Shown: positions 21,234 through 30,777 of the stretch, piece after piece | Numbering within the stretch: the stretch's first letter is position 1 | Layout: each line of letters opens with the position of its first letter | Assembly: GCA_963170755.1 (NCBI GenBank) | Contig: OY720680.1 | Span: 29,716,141 to 29,780,140, forward strand | DNA from: Amphimallon solstitiale | Lineage: Eukaryota > Arthropoda > Insecta > Coleoptera > Scarabaeidae | Length of the DNA stretch: 64,000 nt | Direction: 5' to 3' | The notes under the pieces: generated by a model | Seen by the model: the letters and a program-made list of their open reading frames with translations, nothing else | Told to the model about the DNA's origin: nothing | Databases searched by the model: none | Position numbers and translations under genes: made by a program

Positions 21234-22969
21234 CAGGGTGTAAAAGATATATGCAGCAATACTTACATATGTAATAGATAGGTAAGACAGCAATTCAAAT
21301 CTACAAAAAAAAATTAACCTATCGAAACTTTCACTTTTGCGTAAATTTAAGAACACAAACTTTTCAAATACGGTCCTGTATTCACAGTAAATCAAAATAA
21401 ATAGAAGTTATATGTTGTCTATTCAAGAACAGGAATTTCTGTGTTTACGTTAAAAAAATCCCCGGCACAATGAATTGTAATACAAGCTAGCCCATTATTT
21501 ACACAAGTGTGTTTGTTGTGTATCTTTTTCTAAACATCCCTTTATTGCCTATCAGCTGCTCGCAAGGCATTGACCTTTATAATAATATCAGGCGATAAAT
21601 AAATGGTACATAATTTACATTACAAATTCTTTAAAAATTCTATTTTTCGTTAACAGATTTTGGTGAAACAGGTCTAATGATTAAAGTAGATGTTCAAAGT
21701 GACCGCCATTTGCGTCAATACAAGCTTCTAGCCGTTCGGTAAACTTTCGAAGTACACGATTGAACACGGCACGGTTTTCACGGATATGGGCCGCAGCTTG
21801 AAAAATACGTTGCTGAAGGTCTTCTTCGTTTACAACTTCAATGCCGTTATAAACAAGTGCTTTCATAGAGCCCCATACAAAAAAATCCGCGTCCTATCCA
21901 CCGCGGATATGCGTTATTTAAAAAGTTGCGTACTCCACGAAAATAATGGGCAGGTGCACCATCGTGCATAAACCACATACGGCGTCGTGTATCGAGAGGT
22001 ACATCGTCTAGATACCTGGGTAGCGAATTCTCCAAGAAATCCAAGTAGCTCTGTCCATTAAGTCGTGCAGGTAGTACGTGCGGCCCTAGCAATTGATCAC
22101 CGACAATTCCAGCCCACACATTTATTGAAAAACGGTGTTGGAAACGAGATTGATGTATGATGTGAGGGTTTTCATCGGCCCAGTAATGAAGGTTGTGAAA
22201 ATTTAAAATACCTCCCCTCGTAAATGCACACTCATCGGTAAATAACACCTTTGACGCAAACTGCGGCTGTTGTGTAAGTTTCTGACGAAACCATCTACAA
22301 AAATGAATTCGTAGCGGGCGATCGGCTTCCATAAGTTCCTGAACGCGTTGCACATGGTAGGGGTATAGCGAACTCCTTTGAAGAATGTTATGGACTGTTG
22401 TATGTGAAACGCCTACCTCTCTCGCAACCGATCGGGTACTTGTTCTTGGATTTTCATCTAGAATATCCAAAATTTCTTCCTCCGCATCTAGTATCCTACG
22501 TGGTCTTTCATTACCGCGCCCTTCATAACTTGAGTGAAATGTACCGCGTTCTCTCAATCTGTAGACTGTTTGTAAAATTAAATCCCTTGAAGGACATCTA
22601 CGGTTCGGAAAACGTTCAGAATAAATACGTCTAGTACCGCTAACATTTCCACCTGTTTCACCGTACAATAATACGATATCTGTTAATTCGTGATTTGTAT
22701 AAGCCATACTTCGCAGATGTTCATAACAGACTGATACTAACAGTATGAATCATCGCATCTACAACTCCCACCACTCCGCTTTAGTAAGAGTGACGCTGTT
22801 ATAAACCAAAGTAAATTTACCAGAGTCGGATCGGGCCACGCGTATTTATTAACAAATTGTTTTCTTAGATCTCATTCGAGATAGAGCCTTCGTGCATTAA
22901 CATTTTATGCTCAATATTATTACAGCTGTTACTTGTTACAGTATTGCTGCGTATATCGTTTACACCCTG
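21234..22969 (-). mobile_element. IS630-type transposon with TACAGGGTG ends
   Basis: A 1736-bp unit between TA dinucleotides (21232-21233, 22970-22971). Inverted ends: CAGGGTGTAAAAGATATATG on the left and CAGGGTGTAAACGATATACG on the right, with similarity over about 30 bp. One transposase is encoded on the minus strand. Short repeats, unlike its relative at 8908. Confidence 0.88.
21681..22707 (-). pseudogene. IS630-type transposase lacking its third catalytic Asp
   Basis: The frame is open from MAYTNHELTDIVLL at 22707 for about 274 codons. It has the HTH region TSTRSVAREVGVSHTTVHNI, VLFTDECAFTRGG (Asp158) and MWFMHDGAPAHY (Asp249), then RWIGRG. There the expected P.PWPPRSPDLTPLD block is absent: the sequence jumps (near 21885) into the FFVWGSMKALVYN segment in another frame, then runs normally to ANGGHFEHLL. 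A deletion of roughly 45 nt therefore removed the third Asp and shifted the frame. Closely related in layout to the intact enzyme at 9531 but not the same family. Confidence 0.9.
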
Positions 22970-23092
22970 TATACCTATATATATAGCTGCGAGATAAAAT
23001 CTGTGCTTCGCGTTCAATTTCCAATTTCAAAGGTGATCCGTGACAAAAAAAGTTTGAGAACGTACATAACATAACCTATGTCGATATGTATC

Positions 23093-23213
23093 CCGCATGT
23101 GTCAAATATCATTAGGCATAGAGAATCAATGTGTACATACTACATACATACGTATGCATCATACGTATACACTGATTCCCTATGCCTAATGATATTTAAA
23201 ACATGCGATATAA
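23093..23213. repeat. Palindromic MITE-like element, copy B
   Basis: CGCATGTGTCAAATATCATT AGGCATAG opens the left arm. The right arm ends CTATGCCTAATGATATTTAA AACATGCG, its near-exact reverse complement. Arms of about 45 bp surround a short TACGTATG-rich centre. Same family as 15176-15345. Confidence 0.85.
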
Positions 23214-24050
23214 CATAATACAGAAAAGATGCAACTGCTTCATTTAAGAATACCAGTGTGTATATTAATGACTAAATTCAGTTTAATAAATAAGTTTGAT
23301 AATATTATAAATGTTCTTATACCAAGTTATAGGATTCTTTCAGGAAATATATTCGATTTTAATACAAAATATTCATTTTATAATAAATATCAAGCTATAT
23401 TTAGCTGCACAATTTAATTATGTTTTAAATCAACTCATAAATTTAATACCCAGTGAATACCTTCATCAGGAACCTTTTATTTTTGATAACATCATTAACA
23501 ATAACGCTTATTCTTCTCACTTGGGAAATAATATATGGGAGGTATGAGTAGACGTTATAAAGCGCTGCCAGCAGATTTATGGCTCATAAACAGAGCCAAT
23601 ATTTTATGGTAGAGGTGTAATTCTTTCATATATTTAATATAGTTAGAAGCCTGTGGATTTTTCATAAAAAAGTGGTCTACTCAATATGTGTAATATGTAT
23701 ACCTCATTCTGCCGTTTTATATGATCCAAAAGCGTTACCCTGCATAAAAATTTTAAATGCATTTATAATGGCTTTTCTTAGTCGGATATTGTAGTTGAAA
23801 TATTAAAAAAATATACTCCTGATGTTTATACAGGTTTGGTCTGTTATTACCTTGCATGCGAGCTAAATGTCCATGTATTGAAACGAACGTTGTTGCCAAT
23901 ATTTATACACATGTGGGCAAGTACTGTTCGACGCTAGACGACAGGCCGATACGATCATAAGTAGTGAGCGGAATCGAGCGAGTCATGACTCATCGCCCAT
24001 GGGCGCGCTATTGAAATGTTGTATTTTTAAAGAGGTTTTAATTTTATTTA
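23214..24050. other. AT-rich stretch, no recognised gene
   Basis: Contains short overlapping frames (23229-23547) rich in Ile/Asn/Tyr without motifs. A GC-richer patch near 23930-24010 has no interpretable content. Confidence 0.35.
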
Positions 24051-24059
24051 TATAATTGA

Positions 24060-25440
24060 ATAACAAGTGGCTGGTGATTATAAAATACAAAATACCCTAC
24101 TCTTTGTTCATTTTCTCTTCTGTAAGACTTTGTTCTCTTTGAATTAAGTACATCCTTGTAGATAGAAAACGTCCCTTCTACATTAGCATACACAATTGCC
24201 GCAATGTTATTAAACCTGGATTTCTATTAAAAACTGCGTCTAAGTCACTTGGAATTATTAATAGCCACGTCTAATGTGGTTAATCCATTTTTACTTTCTT
24301 ATACGTAGTATAAGGAAGTATTGTGAAATTTTCGACTTCGAGATTTTTGCAGATGTCCACGTTTTCAAGTCCCCTGATACCGAAAAAGATGTTTTTAAAA
24401 AATGTCTGTGTGTCTCTATGTGACCACGATAACCGCTGTAGATATCAATTCCAAATTTTGTATTTACGTGTCTAATCTCCCTCTTGAGATCTGAGTAGTT
24501 TTTCAGTAAAATCGGTAGACCGGAAGTAGCAGTTTACTTCAGTGAAAAAATTAAATTTTGCCAATATTTCGTCAACTACTAAATTCAAACAAATTTATAA
24601 AGAATTCATATGTACTTGAAATTAAAATTGAGAACAATTTTATTTAAAAAGTTTTTCGAAGCTGCTACCGGAAGTAGGTCTTTTACTCCTATCGAAAATC
24701 AGTTTTTTGAGAATATTTCGCATGTCATGCTTTTTAGCACGGTACGTTACGGGTATAAAAGTATTTAAAACGTGATTTTCAATATCTTTTGCATAAAACA
24801 ATTTCAAAATTCAGACCGGAATTACCACTTTTACTCTTATCGAATAGCGATTTTTTGCGAATATGTCGTAAATTATGCATTCTATATGTATTTATCAAGA
24901 ATACAAAAGTATTGAGTGCTAGATTTGCAATATTTTTTGAATATATGAAATTTCAAAATTCGGACCGGAAGTAACACTTTTACTCTTAGGGAGTAGTCCT
25001 TTTTTCGAATATCTTGCTAAGTATGCATTCTATAGCGATTTATTAAGAGAACAGAAGTACTTAGAATAGGATTTTGAATAATTTTTGTGTAAAAAAAATA
25101 TAGTACAGTTTGAAACGCTCATACGTATAAGAAAGTCGTGTGGTGGCCACACCTCATTTTTAATTTGAGATTCGATTTTCAAAATATGTCATTAGTTTAG
25201 GCAAATTTCCAAAGTGTTCCTGAAGGAATAACAACTGATTTTTTAAATTTGGGATTTGTGTTAGTTCCTTGCACTCAGAAATACTTCGAGCATCGTCATT
25301 TAAACATGTAACGAAATTTTGTAAACTATCGAAATTCTCTGCATGAAAACTATTTCTGTGTATGTTTTAGCAAAGCTAGGTGACGATATTTTACAGACTT
25401 TGCAATAAATTTCGGAATCACTCACAATTAATTTTTATCT
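24060..25440 (-). pseudogene. hAT-like transposase remnant split by an R1 copy
   Basis: Minus-strand pieces. At 25440-25165 one frame gives VSDSEIYCKVC (possible BED/zinc-finger start) and another gives NFDSLQNFVTCLNDDARSIS then NQLLFLQEHFGNLPKLMTYF. After the R1 insertion (24291-25161) comes NNIAAIVYANVEGTFSIYKD VLNSKR, resembling the hAT C-terminal dimerisation block (..SVERSFSxYKxILxxKR..). The middle, with the catalytic residues, is missing. Assignment rests on these two blocks only. Confidence 0.5.
24291..25161 (+). repeat. R1 repeat, copy 4 (forward)
   Basis: Complete: it opens TTACTTTCTTATACGTAGTA, continues through the GATTTTTGCAGATGTCCACG block and ACCGGAAGTA-marked monomers, and closes GTGTGGTGGCCACACCTCAT TTTT. 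It lies inside the hAT remnant. The flanking T run hides any target duplication. Confidence 0.9.
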
Positions 25441-26452
25441 CAGAAAAAGTAACATAAACAACGTTCTAGATCTAAATAAATGATAACTAAAAATATACGC
25501 GTATGTTATTGAAACATACATATTATATTGCGAAATATAAGGTAAATATAATAAATTTTAAAAACTCGTCACCCTTATACCTACGCCGATGAAGAAAGGA
25601 TTTTATTCATAAAATTCCTTATTTTATGGCAGTTTTTTCTCTGATTCTCTGGAGTAAACAGATGTTACAGTTCGCCCTATGAATTAGTGCTATTCAGATA
25701 TAATGTAAACAACACGCAGTTGTTTACATTATTTCTTTTCACGGCTGTGGCTCCGTGGTAGTTTAGCTCGCTCGATTCCGCTCCCTAATCATAAGATTCC
25801 AATATAATGGCATGTGTACATGTAGCAGGGGTTGTTATCTTCATTTTTAGGTATTATTCCCATTCGTAATATTCTTAAAAAAGTATCTTAAGTTAATATT
25901 ATAAGAATTCCTTCAGATTTATTATTTTTATGATTGAATTTAATTTGGTTTCGCTGAAGGTCTACATGTAGGCGCTCGTATTTATATCTGTTAGGTAGGT
26001 ACGGTTTCGCAACTCCTTTCGTGTTATGTACGGGAAGCCGCATGCAAGATAATCGTAGGCCAAACGTGTATGTAGATAAATTAGATAGTAGTTTGGCACC
26101 GTACAGCATTTATTAAAACCACCGACAGTACTGGATCTTTTAATAAGAAATTAAACGAACGTGGATCAAATTAATGTTTATTCAAGAAACAGAACAGAAT
26201 ATTATTTATTATGGTAATTTGAGAAATAGCATTTGCACTCGTCAGTATAAATAAACTTAAGCTAAATTAAAAGATAGAAATAGTCAACACATACATGTAA
26301 TATTTATAAAGTGACACATTAGACAAAAAGCAAACAACGTATACAATATACGGATACATATTAAAGGATAACTTAGCATTACAAATGTTTCTCATAGGTT
26401 CCAACAAAATGTTAATTCTTATAATAATTGTTTAGTTTTACGATTGTCCAAC
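25441..26452. other. No recognised gene; contains a perfect hairpin
   Basis: AT-rich. The hairpin at 25701-25731 has 13-bp arms (TAATGTAAACAAC and its reverse complement) with a 5-base loop. The 73-codon minus-strand frame at 25888-26109 shows no motif. Confidence 0.4.
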
Positions 26453-26456
26453 ATAT

Positions 26457-28648
26457 TGCCGTGAACTCGCAAAATTTATAGAATAAGAATAGCTTTAGAG
26501 ATTAATTTAAGAATTAGTTTAAGCTTTGAAATAAAAAAATAAAAATAACAAAAATTCTATTTAAATATTATTGGGTAAAACTATGCAACAAGAACTACAT
26601 GAAGGTATACAAAGTTGCATACTCATAGTCAATTTATAAAAGTGATTTTAAAAAACTATTATTATTCAAGTAAATAATGAGAAAATACAAAATAAAGTTT
26701 ATTAAATAAATATGAAACAAAAGATGTAGAATAAAAATTTATTAAATAAAAATATGAAATAAAGACAAAATAAATATAAGTAATATATTTCTTTTGTAAA
26801 AGAATACACAAGATGTATGGTTTATATATCATGAAAAAGATGAAATACGATATACAAGAAATATAAATAAGTAAATTATTATGATTTATATGCATAAAGC
26901 AGTAAAAATCTTATGAAAGTGTTTATGAACTAAATTGTATTAAAAGATAAAATTTACCTTAGCTTATAAATATACTAAGAAAGGATATAAAAATATGTAA
27001 AACGTAGAAACGATCAGCAATAACATTTTTGTATTTAACGGTAGCTGATATAATAAATAAAAAGTATATGTGTTTATGATTTGTTTGCAACACAATGCTT
27101 CAGAGAGACTGGAAATAGACGTGTACGGTTCAATGACCTACAAAAGGCAACAAAATATATAAAACTTGTGTAAAGTCTATTGCAGATTGATATATTACCA
27201 ATAGAAAGATCTTGGATAGAGGATAGAGAGGCAGTGGAGAAACAGACGTGTCCTACAGGTACAGGCAGTGCGGGAAGAAAAATAATGGTTATCTCCAACA
27301 TGTTGCCCATTTTGCCAAGTCGCAATCCGGCTAAAAGAAAAGTGAAATTGACATTAATAAATGGAAAGAAAAAATATGTATCGAACAATGAACAAGGCAA
27401 TAGGTTCATTGACGAATACAAAGAAGGATGGTATTAGCGACAAGAATAAACCTACCGTTGGAAATGCTGTGCGAGGCAGAGGGGACCTTTGAATTGGAAA
27501 GTTGTGTTGACGTTTGGTAAATTGTGAACTGTCAGAACAATATGTGTATGTGTGCGTGTATCAAGACGGCAACATGCGGGCAGCGGTTCCACGGGAAAGT
27601 GTATTCCAGTACCAACCTAAATATGGACTAGAGGGCGCAATGGTCAACATAGAGTTTTTTTTGCCGCTATAAATACGAGAACAAGATTCGACAAGAGGAC
27701 TTCTGATGACAATTCCGAGAAGGAGACTTCTCATAACACTTCCGAAAGGAAGATCTCTTAAAGAATAAGACGTTTTAGATTGTTACATTGTAGTTTTCAT
27801 TATTTCTTCATCACGTATAGTCATAGTAGTTTATTTTATTTAATACATTTAAATTCACTTGAAGCGTTCATAATGGACATTCAAAATAAATATTTTGATA
27901 GCAAGTAAGTTTATTTTTTTTGAAAAGGAAGTTATACAAATTGTTGGACAGACATTGGTTTTTACGTGCAAATGATCAATCAATGTATTGTTGGACAATA
28001 TAGATAAGTAAATATTTTATCCTGTAAGGTTTGTTTTAAATTCATATAGTTGGAATTACAACCAAATAGGATTAATGGTGTTGGTCAGTTGGAGAGATGT
28101 TATGTGCAAATGAGCATTTTCTTCATCGTATTGTCTAGGCATCATTAATCTCTTTCAAGTTAAGCAAATAATTAATTAAAATTTCACAAGGCAAAGATTA
28201 AGAGCTAGATACAACACGTGCAAATGGTTGTCTAAAGCAATTAATTGAAGCCAATACATAAATATAATTACATCGATAAGTATATCCATAAATGTACAAT
28301 AAAGTTTACATTTGTTTATTTACAGGATAAATATTTATTTTGTTTAGCAGAATAAATAAATAAATAAAAGATTTACATACATTACAACCGGCATTAGGTA
28401 TAAATGATATGAGCATTTTCAATTATGTATCTTGTTTAGAGCATAAAGGTGTGTATATAAAAATTATTTTTGAATCTATAAATTACAAAATAAAAGATAT
28501 ATGATTATGTTGTATAGACATACAGTTTTTCTCTGAACAAAACTATTACCTCTTCCCTATTATAAGCAAGAGAAAAATCATCAGCAAAGGAGAAGGAACC
28601 ACATACATTGCCAGGACCCACAGTAGTCATAAAGTACATGCTCCAACA
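26457..28648 (+). repeat. 5' LTR of the gypsy element
   Basis: Nearly identical to the split 3' LTR. It contains a TATA box (27668-27675) and AATAAATAAATAAATAAA (28363 onward), which may serve as polyadenylation signal. An 80-codon frame including REAVEKQTCPTGTGSAG is open in both LTRs, but I do not regard it as a proven gene. Confidence 0.88.
27668..27675 (+). promoter_or_regulatory. Candidate TATA box of the gypsy LTR
   Basis: TATAAATA in the context GCCGCTATAAATACGAGAAC. The same octamer is preserved in the 3' LTR at 43760-43767. Expected for the LTR promoter of a gypsy element; transcription is not demonstrated. Confidence 0.5.
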
Positions 28649-28787
28649 ATATAAGATAAAAAATACAAAACCAATTATAAGTTCTTGGTGTATAAAGAAT
28701 AATTTTAAGAGTACAGCATGTACAAAAGACTATACCCTACGTGTGGTAATACACACAAATATATGTTGTCACAGCATATAAATTATA

Positions 28788-29222
28788 TGGCGATGCCCAA
28801 CGTATGGCAATAACATTATTAAAATAAATAAATATTTATATGCTACAGCATTAATTTAAATGGCGCTCAACGAAGTGGGGCAATGTATTCCTTTTCTTGT
28901 TGTTTATTAATCATATATTTATTTAACGCCCAACATAGAGAGGCAATGTATTACTTTTCATAATTGTTTTAAAAGAAAAAAAAATATATATAATTAATGT
29001 TGCTTAACATAGTGGAGCATTGTATTCATTTTCTCGTTTGTCAATAATTATTTACATAACATTCAACGTTATGAAGCAGTGCAATTTTTGTTTTTTTTAA
29101 ATGTTTAAACAAAAAAATAATAATTTATTTTGTACAAATAATTGGTACAAAGTTTGTTTCATTTTTTTTATTCATTAGCAAATAGAATAATTATTCAATG
29201 TCCAATTTAGAGACAGAATACC
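28788..29222 (+). repeat. Array of degenerate primer-site-like motifs in the gypsy leader
   Basis: Between LTR and gag, six motifs spaced about 60-75 bp (one gap of about 138) resemble TGGCGCCCAACGTGGGGC, the complement of a tRNA-Lys 3' end: TGGCGATGCCCAACGTATGG C at 28788, TGGCGCTCAACGAAGTGGGG at 28861, AACGCCCAACATAGAGAGGC near 28925, TTGCTTAACATAGTGGAGC near 29000, CATTCAACGTTATGAAGC near 29060 and TGTCCAATTTAGAGAC near 29199. Several are followed by AATGTATT. No better primer site is visible directly after the LTR. Confidence 0.55.
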
Positions 29223-29343
29223 TTTAATTTTCATTTACTGGTGAATTATCAATTTCTCTTATTTAGAAAGGGATAAAGAAGGAGGAATAGTATTTGATTA
29301 GATAAGTTTCGTTATTAATTTATAAGTTAGAAATAAGATAAAA

Positions 29344-30774
29344 ATGGCAGAGAAGGATAAGAATAATGGTGAAGGTTCACAGTTCACAAAATACAGGGAC
29401 AATCGTCCGGTATCTTCTGATTCAGAGTCAGAAAAACCTGAATCAGAGGATCAAACACTTGAAGGTAGCGTGCAGACAGAAAGCATCAGTGGAGTAGCTG
29501 GTGAACAAAAACTTGAGAATCTTTTCAATAAACTATTCAGCAGAATAGAAGAAAACGATAGGAATATGAACAAAAAATTTGAAGAGAATAATCGAAAACT
29601 AGAACAAAATAATTTGAGTATAAATAAAAAGTTTGAGGAAAACAATCAAAGATTAGAAAAACTCAATGCTAAAATAGACGCAGGTTTCGCAGAATTAAGA
29701 AAAGAAACTTTAGAGCTAAATGCAAAAGTGGAATTAAAGTTAGAACAGTCAGTTTCAACTTTAAATAAACAAATAAACATTAATGAAAAGAAATGTGAAG
29801 GTAAAGGCACATTCTTAATAAAAGAAATCAACGAAAGGTCTGCCAAAACACAAGCTAGTTTTAATAAGGTAGATGAGAAAATAAATTCTCTTGAAAATAA
29901 AGTTAAAGGGAATAATGTAGAATATCAAGAACAAATACAAGAACTTTCACATCAGGTGGAAGATTGCAAAATAAAATATGGTGTTTGTACGGACAAAATG
30001 TTGACTCTACAAAACAAAACTTTAAACTTTGAAAACACTATCAAAGGGTTAGAGAACAAAGTACATGGGGTTAGTATACCTAGTGTATCTTTAACACAAA
30101 TACCTGGTAGCGCAGAGAATATACCAAAATTCTCAGGATTTTACAAAGATAATCCAATGGCGTTTATGAGAACGATAAAAACGTATATGAGGGGAATATC
30201 TGATGAGATGTCAAAGCTACATTTCATAAGAGGATGTTTGAAGGATTATGCACTTCAGTGGTACGATATGATAATAGATGAAGTAGTAGATTTCAAAGAA
30301 TTTGAGATTCGTTTTGTGAGACAGTACTGGGGACAGACTCAGCAGAGGAAAATTAGACACGATTTAGTGTTCGGCAAATACAGAGCTGGATCTTCTCGAG
30401 AAAACTACATCATACGAAAATATTCTTTTCTTAAATACATACAACCAACCATTGAAGAAAGCGATATTGTTTCACAGCTAGCAGCACACTTTGACCACAA
30501 CGTTACACAAGCGGTGGCACTTCAAGGAATTGATAACATTGAAGGATTACTGGAACTGGTCAAGAGATTAGACGATGTGGATGAAAAGGGAAACAACAAC
30601 AATTATGGAAATGTCAAATATACAAACGATCCACCCAGAAATTATAATAACAACAACAACAATGGAAATAATCCACATATAAACAATACACCTCGTTACA
30701 ATCAAAACAAACAGTACAACAATAATGGGTACAATCAAAATCAGGGCAAACAGAATTATGGAAATAACAAATAA
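29344..30774 (+). CDS. gag: Gag-like protein
   Basis: Open 476-codon frame from ATG 29344 to TAA 30772-30774. N-terminal acidic/Ser-rich stretch, then a long coiled coil (about residues 60-215) with repeated KKFEENN and KLEQNN heptad-like units. A capsid-like region (about 258-430) starts with IPKFSGFYKDNPMAFMRTIK and has KDYALQWYDMI and FEIRFVRQYWGQ, typical of gypsy capsids. The last 50 residues are Asn-rich (NNNNNNGNN), and no CCHC zinc knuckle is seen. It would form the cytoplasmic particle. The frame is the same as that of pol, separated by one TAA. Confidence 0.88.
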   Translation: MAEKDKNNGEGSQFTKYRDNRPVSSDSESEKPESEDQTLEGSVQTESISGVAGEQKLENLFNKLFSRIEENDRNMNKKFEENNRKLEQNNLSINKKFEENNQRLEKLNAKIDAGFAELRKETLELNAKVELKLEQSVSTLNKQININEKKCEGKGTFLIKEINERSAKTQASFNKVDEKINSLENKVKGNNVEYQEQIQELSHQVEDCKIKYGVCTDKMLTLQNKTLNFENTIKGLENKVHGVSIPSVSLTQIPGSAENIPKFSGFYKDNPMAFMRTIKTYMRGISDEMSKLHFIRGCLKDYALQWYDMIIDEVVDFKEFEIRFVRQYWGQTQQRKIRHDLVFGKYRAGSSRENYIIRKYSFLKYIQPTIEESDIVSQLAAHFDHNVTQAVALQGIDNIEGLLELVKRLDDVDEKGNNNNYGNVKYTNDPPRNYNNNNNNGNNPHINNTPRYNQNKQYNNNGYNQNQGKQNYGNNK

Positions 30775-30777
30775 AGA

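Noticed and set aside
25742..25790. Possible tRNA-like text GGCTCCGTGGTAGTTTAGCTCG
   Set aside because: No acceptor stem or consistent cloverleaf could be drawn.
29451..29846. Two minus-strand frames opposite gag
   Set aside because: Shadows of the coiled-coil coding sequence.
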